From assembly GCA_027038295.1 (NCBI GenBank), contig JALVXD010000043.1:12740-61928 (forward strand): a DNA stretch of 49,189 nt, read 5' to 3'. Shown here piece after piece: positions 36,185 to 44,357 of the stretch. Each line of letters begins with the position of its first letter. Position 1 is the first letter of the stretch. The DNA is from Campylobacteraceae bacterium. Lineage in GTDB: Bacteria; Campylobacterota; Campylobacteria; Campylobacterales; Sulfurovaceae. The notes beneath the pieces are model-generated. The model had not been told where the DNA came from. It did not search any database and was given only the letters and a program-made list of their open reading frames with translations. A program made the position numbers and the translations under genes.

Positions 36185-37309
36185 TTATTTCCTTATCATC
36201 GTTAATTTTGAGTCCGAATTATACATAAAATAAAAACGAAAAGCAAGTAAATTCTCTAAAATACCAAAAAGAAGTGCAAAAATAATAAATGAAGTTCCTC
36301 CGTGGCTAAACATTGGCAGTGGGAGACCTACAACAGGAGCTAGTCCGATGGTCATTAAAATGTTGACAGTCATATAGATAAAGAAGAGAAAAGCAATGCC
36401 TGAGGAGACAACCCGTACATAATAGTCTTTTGGATTTTTAATGGCAATATACATAAGGTGCAGTATAAGGGCGATATAGAGACCAATCGTTAATATCATA
36501 CCTTTAAAACCAAGACGTTCGCCTAAATAAGCAAAAATAAAATCGGTTGATGATACAGGTAAGAATTTTAATTGTGTTTGGGTTGCTTCTTCTTGGTCTT
36601 GTCCATCCATGCCTCCTGAACCAATAGCAATCATAGATTGCTGAACATGATAACTGGGTTCACCCATAAAGTTGGCAATACGTTGTTTTTGGTAAGGTTT
36701 CAGACCATGAGTGTAGAGAATGGGTGCTGTAAGACCTAAAATTAAAATTAATATAACCCAAATACGAGCTTGAATACCTATAGTAAATAGAATACCGTAA
36801 CCTGTAAGAAGTAGTACAAGACCTGTTCCTAAGTCTGGCTCTTTTGCTATAAGTATGAAAGGAGTAAGAATATAAAAAGAGAGCTTGGCAAACATTCCCC
36901 ATGAGTATCCATGTTTAGGAGGAGGATTGCGAGATATAATATACCCAAGCATGAGTATAACAGTGATTTTAATAAACTCTGAGGGTTGAATGGTCATATG
37001 TATAACGGGTATCTCTATCCAACGTTGAGCTCCAAGAATTTTTTTACCAAAAAGTTCAACACTTAGAAGTAGAAGAAGGTTAACCCAATAGGCTAGGGGT
37101 ATAAGCCATTGAAATTTACGCCATGGAATTAAAAAAGCTATAAAAAATGCAACAGCAGAAATACCATAGTAAATCATTTGACTGTCAAAGGAGTGCTCTG
37201 AAATTTCAAATACAAGAAATGATGATAGTATAAATATTGGTATAAGTTGTAGTATAAGTAGAAAATTTATCTGTTGAAGAATACGTCTGTCAAATTGGAA
37301 CCAGTTCAT
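36185..37309 (-). CDS. rodA: Rod shape-determining protein RodA
   Basis: SEDS-family peptidoglycan glycosyltransferase of the elongasome. The 374 residues hold about ten membrane helices; the signature segments HMTIQPSEFIKITVILMLGYII, KEPDLGTGLVLLLTG, LKFLPVSSTDFIFAYLGERLG and PVVGLPLPMFSHGGTSFII are all present. It works with MreB and MreC. A TATAAT at 37335-37330 on the minus strand, just upstream, is its own likely -10. The tRNA-Met gene follows. Confidence 0.95.
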   Translation of the reverse strand: MNWFQFDRRILQQINFLLILQLIPIFILSSFLVFEISEHSFDSQMIYYGISAVAFFIAFLIPWRKFQWLIPLAYWVNLLLLLSVELFGKKILGAQRWIEIPVIHMTIQPSEFIKITVILMLGYIISRNPPPKHGYSWGMFAKLSFYILTPFILIAKEPDLGTGLVLLLTGYGILFTIGIQARIWVILILILGLTAPILYTHGLKPYQKQRIANFMGEPSYHVQQSMIAIGSGGMDGQDQEEATQTQLKFLPVSSTDFIFAYLGERLGFKGMILTIGLYIALILHLMYIAIKNPKDYYVRVVSSGIAFLFFIYMTVNILMTIGLAPVVGLPLPMFSHGGTSFIIFALLFGILENLLAFRFYFMYNSDSKLTMIRK

Positions 37310-37350
37310 TAAGTGTCTTTTTTAATTGTATTATATCGAAGAGAGAATTA

Positions 37351-37463
37351 ATCTTAAGTAGTGATGAGACGAGTTTCAAGTATTTTTAGGGAGGAAATAC
37401 TTAAGGGATTTTCTATCAATTTAAAAGGAGGAATGAATGTAAACTCAATCAACTACTTAAGAT
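37351..37463 (-). ncRNA. Candidate small RNA with nested stems and CU-rich loops
   Basis: In the 227-bp rhlE-rodA gap the minus strand has a TATAAT -10 at 37477-37472, placing the start about two bases before a 12-bp perfect inverted repeat (ATCTTAAGTAGT at 37351-37362, its complement at 37452-37463). Inside it are a second stem (GAGTTT / AAACTC) and a hairpin of AAGTATTT / AAATACTT whose loop on the minus strand is CCTCCCTAA. A further unpaired run, CCTCCTTTT, also resembles an anti-ribosome-site sequence. No strong terminator is seen, so a rodA leader is the alternative. Confidence 0.45.
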
Positions 37464-37536
37464 ATGTTCAAATTATACCTAATTCGGATAAAATTACTCT
37501 TAATTAGATAAAATTTTATATTAATATTTGTTAACA

Positions 37537-38901
37537 TTAAAAATGACGTTTATTTGATGGGCTTTTACGACCTGATTTTTTTCCTTTATCATTAGAAATA
37601 TCAGATATTTTTTTATTTCCCATCATTTTTTCAGCCAACTCTTTAGCTTTTTTAAGTTTTTGAGCCTGTTTTTTATTTTCATTGCTCTCTTTTTGTTTTA
37701 TTTTTTTAGAACTAAGCTGTACATGCTTCTCATAAGTAAAACCTTCTGTCTCTATAGTCTCTAAAGTTTTATTAATAAGTTTTTCTATCTCATTCAGTTG
37801 TTCTACCTCTTTTTGGCAAATAAGTGAAAGTGCCTCACCATTTTGTTTAGCACGACCTGTTCTACCGATTCGGTGAATATAGTCTTCATTTTTAGTAGGA
37901 AGTTCAAAGTTTATAACATGGGGCAAATTAATAATGTCTATTCCTCTAGCAGCAACATCGGTTGCCACTAAAACACGTAATTTTTTATCTTTAAATGCGT
38001 GGAGAGCTTCTACTCTTTGTCCTTGACTTTTGTCACCATGAATGGCTTTTGCATCTATATTCTTTTCATTGAGATGTTCTACTATTTTGTCTGCTTGTAG
38101 CTTTGTATTGGTAAAAACTAAAACTTGGTGCCAGTTATGAGAGCCAATAAGGGTAGAGAGTAGGGGCATTTTCTCCTCTTCGTTAACATAGTTTATGACT
38201 TGCTTTACCTGTTTTGTTGAAAGGTTCTCTCTGTCTACCTCTATAGTGATAGGGTTTTTTAAAAATGATTTTGCCAAACTTTTAATAGTTGAAGGAAAGG
38301 TTGCTGAGAACATAAGTGAGTGTCGTTTTTTTAGTGTTCCATCATCTTGTAGGGTATTGATAGGGAGTTTTGATAGAATAAAACGTATATCTTTTATAAA
38401 TCCCATCTCTAACATTTTGTCTGCTTCATCTAGCACTACCATTTCTACCTCGCAAAGGTCAATGGTTTTGTTTTTCATATGGTCTATGAGTCTTCCTGTT
38501 GTGGCAATGGCAATGTTCGCACCAGAGCGAATCTGGGTGGTTTGTCCTCCTAGTTTTACACCACCATAAAGTGCTACCGATTTATGGCTAAACGCTTTTC
38601 CATACTCTTCTATTTTGGTATGAACTTGTAGAGCCAGTTCTCGTGTGGGTACTAAAACAAGAGCTTTTATTTTGTATCGGTCATCACCTGTTTTTTTTAT
38701 GCTACTCTCTTCTAAGTTTTCTAACATAGGTAAGACAAAAGCAGCTGTCTTTCCTGTGCCTGTTTGAGAGGTGGCGAGGAGGTCTTTACGCTCAAGTAGT
38801 AGAGGTATGGCTTTTGTTTGAATCTCTGTTGGATTGGTATAACCAAGTTCTTTTATAGTATTTAATAGTTTATCTGAAAGTTTTAGCTCTTTAAATGACA
38901 A
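37537..38901 (-). CDS. rhlE: DEAD-box RNA helicase, RhlE type
   Basis: ATP-dependent RNA helicase. The 454 residues contain the Q motif (NPTEIQTKAIPLLL), Walker A (ATSQTGTGKTAAF), DEAD box (VVLDEADKMLEMGF), SAT (MFSATFP), ARGIDI and HRIGRTGR motifs in order. The C-terminal tail is Lys-rich (KKAKELAEKMMGNKK), as in RhlE-like proteins that act on ribosome assembly and cold stress. It is monocistronic and divergent from the M3 oligopeptidase gene. Confidence 0.93.
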   Translation of the reverse strand: MSFKELKLSDKLLNTIKELGYTNPTEIQTKAIPLLLERKDLLATSQTGTGKTAAFVLPMLENLEESSIKKTGDDRYKIKALVLVPTRELALQVHTKIEEYGKAFSHKSVALYGGVKLGGQTTQIRSGANIAIATTGRLIDHMKNKTIDLCEVEMVVLDEADKMLEMGFIKDIRFILSKLPINTLQDDGTLKKRHSLMFSATFPSTIKSLAKSFLKNPITIEVDRENLSTKQVKQVINYVNEEEKMPLLSTLIGSHNWHQVLVFTNTKLQADKIVEHLNEKNIDAKAIHGDKSQGQRVEALHAFKDKKLRVLVATDVAARGIDIINLPHVINFELPTKNEDYIHRIGRTGRAKQNGEALSLICQKEVEQLNEIEKLINKTLETIETEGFTYEKHVQLSSKKIKQKESNENKKQAQKLKKAKELAEKMMGNKKISDISNDKGKKSGRKSPSNKRHF

Positions 38902-38931
38902 TCTTTTTTCCTTATCACTGGTGATATTATT

Positions 38932-38960
38932 TTGGTATTATATTATAGTTTCGATATAAT
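38932..38960 (+). promoter_or_regulatory. Promoter of the M3 oligopeptidase gene
   Basis: TTGGTA at 38932-38937, 17 bp, TATAAT at 38955-38960. The predicted start lies about 25 bp before the ATG at 38992. Confidence 0.6.
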
Positions 38961-38991
38961 CTATCCAATAATAAATATAGGACTCCCACAG

Positions 38992-40944
38992 ATGCAATTT
39001 CAAGAATTTAAGATAGAAAATTTAGAACAGTTTCCAAAAGATTTAGGAAAGATGTTAGAAGAACAGTTGACTACTATAGAAAACATTACACAAAGTGATG
39101 ACTTTACCTATGCAGGGGTCTTAAAACCTATGCAAGATTTAGATGAAGAGCTAGAGAACTTTTTTACACCTCTTGCTCATTTGAACTCTGTAGAAAACTC
39201 TGAAGCGACACAAAAAGCGTATGAATCGTCTCTTCCTTTACTCTCAAAGTTCTCTAGCCAAATTGCACAAAATGAAGCTCTTTTTGAGAAGATAAAAAAG
39301 ATATCATCAGATGAGTTAGAACCCAAAAAAGTAATAGAAGATAATATAAAAAGCTTTGTCCTCTCTGGTGCAGAGCTTCCTTTGGAGCAAAAAAAAGAGC
39401 TAGAAGCCATAAATTTAAAACTTTCAGAGTTAGGAAATAATTTTTCTCAAAACCTTTTAGATGCTACTAATGCATATGAGTTGATAATTGAAAATGAGAG
39501 TGATGTAGAGGGAATCCCTGAAGGTGACCTAGCTTTGGCAAAAACAGAGATAGATGGAAAAACTGTCTATAAATTTACTTTACAAATTCCAAGTTATTTA
39601 GCCTATATGACTTATGGACCAAATAGAGAGTATAGAGAGGAGTTGGCTAGAGCATACGCTTCACGAGCACCTAAAAATGCAGAGGTGATAGATGAACTTA
39701 TGGAGTTACGACAGAAAAAAGCCAAACTTTTAGGCTTTGACTCTTATGCTGAGTATTCATTGGCAACTAAAGATGCACCCTCAACCGATGCAGTAATAGC
39801 ATTTTTAGAAAAGTTAGCAGATGAGGCATTGCCTCAAGCACAAGTAGAGCTAGAGGAGTTAAAAACGTATGCACGAGAGGTAGATAATGTCTTCTCATTA
39901 CAATCATTTGATGTAGCATACTACTCTGAAAAGTTGAAAAAAGAGAAGTTTGACTTTGATAACAGCATGACAAAACCTTATTTTGAAAAGCAACGCGTAC
40001 TTAGAGGTCTGTTAGATGTAGTCTCTGAACTCTTCTCTGTAGAGTTTAAAGAGGTAGAGGTAACGGTATGGAATGAAAAAGTTAAAACCTATGACATATA
40101 TAAAAACAGTAAGCTCTCAGGGCGTGTCTATTTTGACTTAGAATCAAGAAAAGAGAAGCGTGGTGGAGCGTGGATGCATAACTGGGAGACACACTTTGTA
40201 GATGCACAAGGGGAGAAGCACCTGCCTTCTGTTTTTATAGTTTGTAACTTCTCTCCATCTACCGAAGATAGCCCAAGCCTTTTAAGACATGATGATGTAG
40301 TAACTCTATTTCATGAAATGGGTCATGGTATACATCATCTATTTGGAACTTGTACGGAACATTCGGTTTCAGGTGTTAATGGTGTAGCATGGGATGTTAT
40401 AGAGTTTCCATCACAATTTTTAGAAGCTTTTGCCTATGAAAAACCAATTTTAAAACGTTTTGCTTTTCATCATGAGACAGGTGAGCCGATGAGTGATGAA
40501 CTTTTAGAGAAAATCAATAGTACAAAAAATTATCAAGCTGCCATGGGTATATTGAGACAGGTTGAGTTTTCACTTTTTGATTTTAAGTTGCACCTAAAAC
40601 TTCACAAAGGTGATGAGGTTCAAGAGCTTTTAGATGATGTTCGTAAAAAAACAGCTCTCTTAGAAGTACCAGAGTACAACAAATTTCAAAATGGTTTTGC
40701 TCATATATTTGCTGGTGGGTATGCAGCTGGTTACTACTCGTATAAGTGGGCAGAAGTGCTAAGTGCAGATGCTTTTTTTGCATGTACTGATGAGAGTGGA
40801 TTTAACCAAGAAAAAGCAGATGGTTACTTAAAGTATATTTTAAGTAGAGGTGGTTCTGTTGATATGAACATACTCTATAAGGAGTGGTTAGGAAGAGATG
40901 CAGAAATTACTTCTTTATTAAAATTGTATGGAATAGAGGCATAA
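38992..40944 (+). CDS. M3-family oligopeptidase (OpdA/PrlC-like)
   Basis: Cytosolic zinc metallopeptidase that degrades oligopeptides and signal-peptide remnants. I start at ATG 38992 (MQFQEFKIENLEQFPKDL), with AGGA nine bases upstream; the longer reading begins inside the promoter. The 650-residue protein has the helical N-terminal half and the catalytic HEMGHGIHHLFGT with the downstream Glu of SQFLEAFAYE. The C-terminal FAGGYAAGYYSYKWAEVLSADAF is the family signature. Confidence 0.95.
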   Translation: MQFQEFKIENLEQFPKDLGKMLEEQLTTIENITQSDDFTYAGVLKPMQDLDEELENFFTPLAHLNSVENSEATQKAYESSLPLLSKFSSQIAQNEALFEKIKKISSDELEPKKVIEDNIKSFVLSGAELPLEQKKELEAINLKLSELGNNFSQNLLDATNAYELIIENESDVEGIPEGDLALAKTEIDGKTVYKFTLQIPSYLAYMTYGPNREYREELARAYASRAPKNAEVIDELMELRQKKAKLLGFDSYAEYSLATKDAPSTDAVIAFLEKLADEALPQAQVELEELKTYAREVDNVFSLQSFDVAYYSEKLKKEKFDFDNSMTKPYFEKQRVLRGLLDVVSELFSVEFKEVEVTVWNEKVKTYDIYKNSKLSGRVYFDLESRKEKRGGAWMHNWETHFVDAQGEKHLPSVFIVCNFSPSTEDSPSLLRHDDVVTLFHEMGHGIHHLFGTCTEHSVSGVNGVAWDVIEFPSQFLEAFAYEKPILKRFAFHHETGEPMSDELLEKINSTKNYQAAMGILRQVEFSLFDFKLHLKLHKGDEVQELLDDVRKKTALLEVPEYNKFQNGFAHIFAGGYAAGYYSYKWAEVLSADAFFACTDESGFNQEKADGYLKYILSRGGSVDMNILYKEWLGRDAEITSLLKLYGIEA

Positions 40945-41042
40945 AAGATATAAACTAAAATTAAATTTAAAATTTTATCTTAAATAATAAACTATTAATT
41001 TTTTTTAAACTATACTTATATAAATCAATATAAGGAGATAGG

Positions 41043-41780
41043 ATGAAGAAAATAGTAGGGAGTATGTTGCTTGTTGCATCAACAACATTTGTTGTAGCTG
41101 ATGAAGTAAAAGTAGCAGAAGATACAAATGTAACTGTAACAAAGAAAGCGTCAAAAGTAGAGAGTTCAGATACTCAAAGAGCATTTAATACAGCTCTTAA
41201 ATTGGGGACATTAGGTTTAGGGCTTGATGTATCTACGCCTATTAATAATAAGTTGTCGGCTAGATTTAACCTAAATGGGGCAAGTTATACCGATACAGAC
41301 ACGCAAGATGGTAATGATTATGAAGGGACTTTAGATTTATTAACAGCAGGTGTTTTACTTGACTACTATCCTTTTGAAAATAACTTTAGATTAAGTGGTG
41401 GAGCATACTACAATGGTAATGGATTTAAAGGAAATGTAAAACCCTCTGCGACTACAACGGTAGAGATTAATGGTCAAGAGTATAATGTAGGTGATATAGG
41501 AAGTTTAGACAGTAAGCTTTCATTTAACAAGGTAGCACCTTATATAGGTTTAGGTTGGGGTAACGATGCTCACGATAAAGGTTGGGGATTTACTTTTGAT
41601 TTAGGGGTTATGTACCATGGAAAGGGAGAAGCAACTTTAACACCTAAAGATGTTTCACCTTTGTTAGACAGAGCTGAACTTGATAGTAACGTTAAAAATG
41701 AAGAGAAAGATATTAACGATGATTTAAGTGATTATCAATTTTACCCTGTCGTTGCACTTGGTGTGAACTACAGTTTTTAA
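41043..41780 (+). CDS. Outer-membrane beta-barrel protein
   Basis: A secreted protein of 245 residues with a signal peptide (1-19, ending VVADE), an N-terminal linker rich in charged residues and alternating amphipathic strands. The chain ends in NYSF, the aromatic C-terminus expected of barrel proteins recognised by BamA. It resembles small eight-stranded barrels, but I cannot assign a family. It is monocistronic with TAAGGAG upstream and a terminator directly after the stop. Confidence 0.75.
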   Translation: MKKIVGSMLLVASTTFVVADEVKVAEDTNVTVTKKASKVESSDTQRAFNTALKLGTLGLGLDVSTPINNKLSARFNLNGASYTDTDTQDGNDYEGTLDLLTAGVLLDYYPFENNFRLSGGAYYNGNGFKGNVKPSATTTVEINGQEYNVGDIGSLDSKLSFNKVAPYIGLGWGNDAHDKGWGFTFDLGVMYHGKGEATLTPKDVSPLLDRAELDSNVKNEEKDINDDLSDYQFYPVVALGVNYSF

Positions 41781-41802
41781 GAGTAAAGGCAGAAGCTTTT
41801 TT
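41780..41802 (+). terminator. Terminator of the barrel gene; first copy of a 17-bp repeat
   Basis: AAAGGC-AGAA-GCTTTT with a T run to 41802. It starts at the stop codon of the barrel gene. The surrounding AGAGTAAAGGCAGAAGC (41780-41796) recurs exactly at 42781-42797, on the other side of the glycosyltransferase gene. Confidence 0.65.
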
Positions 41803-41850
41803 ACAGTTTTTCAAGGGAGTTTTTTCTGAAGTGTTTATCTCTCTTTTTTT

Positions 41851-42732
41851 TCAAGGCTTTGTTATATAATTTAAATGATAGCCTTTACTCATAAATAAAA
41901 ACTGTAATAATGCCAAAATCATATTAATTGGTGTTTTATTGATTGGTAAAAATGGTCTAGGTGTTAAATTTAACATATGTTTATGTGATAATTGTTTATT
42001 ACCTTTACCATATCTATCAAATCTTTTAATAAAACCTTTTATTCCATCATCAAAGTTATGTAAAACAGTACTATTCCATTGATAAGCTATACTTCCTATG
42101 GACAACAATCTAAATCCTAAATCAATATCTTCCCCACCAGCTTGTTTAAATTTTTCGTCAAATCCTTTGATAGAGTTAAAGGCATTTTTATAAACTAAAC
42201 AATTTGCTGTTACAAGGTAATCAGGTCGAATTATTTCATTCTCAATAGTTTCTGGAGGTATTAATATTTCTTGAGTTTCATAATATTTTGATAGTTTATT
42301 GCTTGAAGTAGTTTTAATATTGCCTGCATAAGCAACATGAGAATTATTATTTGACAAATAACCTAATATTGTATTTTTAGTTGGTATACAATCGCTATCT
42401 AAAAAAAGTATCCATTTCCCAGTTGAAAATGATACTCCTTTATTTCTTGCAGCTGCTGGACCAGGAATATTACATGTTATTAATTGAATATTGAAATTAT
42501 ATTTTTTATAAATTTTTATTGGACTTTTAGACAAATTATCAACAATAATAACTTCTTTAATGTTTGTATCCTGTGTTAAAATAGTTTCAAATATATTGAA
42601 AAAATTTGTAATTCCATTCTGATTATCCTTTACAGGTATTACTATTGAAATATCTTTTGCTGTTATTTCTTTTGGTACAGAGATTGTCTCTTTTTTAATA
42701 GGTTTAAAGCCTAGTCTGCTTATTAATGACAC
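41851..42732 (-). CDS. Family 2 glycosyltransferase
   Basis: A 293-residue GT-A fold enzyme that transfers a sugar to an envelope or surface polymer. The nucleotide-binding part has ISIVIPVKDN, FLDSDC (the metal-binding DxD-like site, residues about 105-110) and the acceptor-side GGEDIDLGFR. The start is GTG at 42732, with AAGGA upstream. It is markedly more AT-rich than the neighbours, no other glycan gene is close, and it lies between two copies of a 17-bp repeat. This suggests a recently inserted gene. Confidence 0.88.
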   Translation of the reverse strand: MSLISRLGFKPIKKETISVPKEITAKDISIVIPVKDNQNGITNFFNIFETILTQDTNIKEVIIVDNLSKSPIKIYKKYNFNIQLITCNIPGPAAARNKGVSFSTGKWILFLDSDCIPTKNTILGYLSNNNSHVAYAGNIKTTSSNKLSKYYETQEILIPPETIENEIIRPDYLVTANCLVYKNAFNSIKGFDEKFKQAGGEDIDLGFRLLSIGSIAYQWNSTVLHNFDDGIKGFIKRFDRYGKGNKQLSHKHMLNLTPRPFLPINKTPINMILALLQFLFMSKGYHLNYITKP

Positions 42733-42780
42733 TTTAGTCCTTGGTTTATGCTTTTTTCCATAATGGTTGAATAGAAAATC

Positions 42781-42801
42781 AGAGTAAAGGCAGAAGCCTT
42801 T
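42781..42801 (-). repeat. Second copy of the 17-bp repeat, terminator-like hairpin after ychF
   Basis: AGAGTAAAGGCAGAAGC at 42781-42797, a perfect copy of 41780-41796. Here the hairpin AAAGGC-AGAA-GCCTTT is fully paired. It lies 4 bp beyond the ychF stop and probably terminates ychF. The two copies are 1001 bp apart and bracket the glycosyltransferase gene. Confidence 0.7.
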
Positions 42802-42804
42802 CTC

Positions 42805-43908
42805 TTAAACATTAAACCTAAAGTGCATCACATCTCCATCTTGTACGATGTATTCTTTACCTTCAAGACGGTTTTTACCAGCTTCTTTAGCTTTTGCTTC
42901 ACCACCAAACTCTATAAAGTCTTCATAAGAGATAACCTCTGCACGAATGAAACCTTTTTCAAAGTCATTGTGAATAACAGCAGCAGCTTTAGGGGCAGTA
43001 GTGTTTTGACCTATAGTCCATGCACGAACTTCTTTTACACCAGCCGTGAAGTATGACATTAGACCGAGTTTAGTGAACCCTTTATGGATGATTTGTTCTA
43101 GTCCACTCTCTTCAATTCCTAAGTCTTTAAGCATCTCTTCACGCTCTTCATCGTCAAAATCTACCATCTCCTCTTCCATTTTGGCACAGAGCTTAATGAC
43201 CTCAGAGTTTCTCTCACTTGCATAGGCTTTTAGTTTTGTTACAAACTCATTGTCTTCTTCAAGGCTATCTTCATCGACATTTGCACCATACATAATCTCT
43301 TTAGAGGTTAAGAGGCGTAAATCTTTGTTCATTTCAAGAAACTCATCACTTTCAACATCTGCAAAGGTAGAGACAGGATTGTTTTCTGAAATATGTTCTA
43401 AAAGTGCTTCTGCTATAACAAGTTGAGCTTTTGCATCTTTGTCGTTTCCTCTTGCTTTTTTGTCAAGCAGTTTAATCCGTTTTTCAACGGCATCAAGGTC
43501 AGCAAAAAGAAGCTCTTGTTCAATAATCTCAACATCACGAAGGGGGTCAATACTCCCTTCAACATGTACCACATTTGGGTCTTCAAAACATCTTACGATA
43601 TGTAAAATAACTTCTGTCTCACGAATATTACTTAGAAATTTATTTCCTAAACCTTCACCTTTAGAAGCACCCTTAACAAGACCAGCAATGTCTACAAAGT
43701 CTAAAGTAGAGTATTGGATTTTTTCAGGGTTAACAATTTTTGACAATTCTTCTAGTCTGTTGTCAGGTACAGGTACAACTGCTTTGTTTGGTTCTATAGT
43801 ACAGAAAGGGTAGTTGGCACTTTCTGCGTTTTGTGCTTTGGTTAGGGCGTTAAATGTGGTTGATTTACCTACGTTTGGTAATCCTACAAGTCCGATGCTT
43901 AATCCCAT
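42805..43908 (-). CDS. ychF: Obg-like ATPase YchF
   Basis: Conserved P-loop ATPase of the Obg family that associates with ribosomes and regulates the oxidative stress response. The 367 residues have the G1 loop GLPNVGKSTTFNAL, DFVDIAGLVKGASKGEGLGNKFL, a coiled-coil insert (about 130-200) and the C-terminal TGS domain ending EGKEYIVQDGDVMHFRFNV. AAGGAT precedes the ATG. It is monocistronic. Confidence 0.97.
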   Translation of the reverse strand: MGLSIGLVGLPNVGKSTTFNALTKAQNAESANYPFCTIEPNKAVVPVPDNRLEELSKIVNPEKIQYSTLDFVDIAGLVKGASKGEGLGNKFLSNIRETEVILHIVRCFEDPNVVHVEGSIDPLRDVEIIEQELLFADLDAVEKRIKLLDKKARGNDKDAKAQLVIAEALLEHISENNPVSTFADVESDEFLEMNKDLRLLTSKEIMYGANVDEDSLEEDNEFVTKLKAYASERNSEVIKLCAKMEEEMVDFDDEEREEMLKDLGIEESGLEQIIHKGFTKLGLMSYFTAGVKEVRAWTIGQNTTAPKAAAVIHNDFEKGFIRAEVISYEDFIEFGGEAKAKEAGKNRLEGKEYIVQDGDVMHFRFNV

Positions 43909-43965
43909 AAATATCCTTAGTTTAAATAATTATGGAAGTTTAGCTAAAAGTTGGTGAAGAGGGGG

Positions 43966-44355
43966 TTAGTCTTTTCTTTTTCGTTTTAATTCTCTAAGAT
44001 ATAGTAAAAGAGAGTAGGTGAGTTGAAAAAATAAAATTCCAACCAAGTCAGCAAGTACATCTGCTGCTGATACTTCTCTGTAGCCTGTAAATGATTGAAG
44101 TATCTCAATAAGTATTCCAAATGCAAGTAGAGAGATTATGTTTCTAATACGTTTAGCAATACTGGATGAAGCACGATTTAGTAAAAAAGAGAGTACAAAA
44201 AAAGCTGAAGCATGCAGAACTTTATCTGCATGTTCAAAATTTAAAAAATGGTTTCCATCATCTGGAGTAAGTGCTTTATAAAGTACAAATATTACAGTGA
44301 TAAAAAAAAGTATTTTAAACTGATTTCTATTGAGTATATGTAAAAATTTTGTCAT
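43966..44355 (-). CDS. VanZ-like membrane protein
   Basis: A 129-residue protein with about four membrane helices (FKILFFITVIFVLYKAL, VLHASAFFVLSFLL, IISLLAFGILIEILQ, GILFFQLTYSLLLYL). The charged loop HADKVLHASAFFVL and the FTGYREVSAADVLAD segment match the VanZ family. I start at ATG 44355 because a longer reading lies inside pepA. The gene begins two bases after the pepA stop, so it belongs to the pepA operon. VanZ-like proteins are of uncertain function outside glycopeptide resistance. Confidence 0.85.
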   Translation of the reverse strand: MTKFLHILNRNQFKILFFITVIFVLYKALTPDDGNHFLNFEHADKVLHASAFFVLSFLLNRASSSIAKRIRNIISLLAFGILIEILQSFTGYREVSAADVLADLVGILFFQLTYSLLLYLRELKRKRKD

Positions 44356-44357
44356 AT

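Noticed and set aside
37433-37507. A 24-codon ORF on the plus strand next to AGGAGG in the rhlE-rodA gap
   Set aside because: The AGGAGG lies only one base from its ATG, and the purine-rich motif is explained as the complement of the CU-rich loop of the minus-strand structure.
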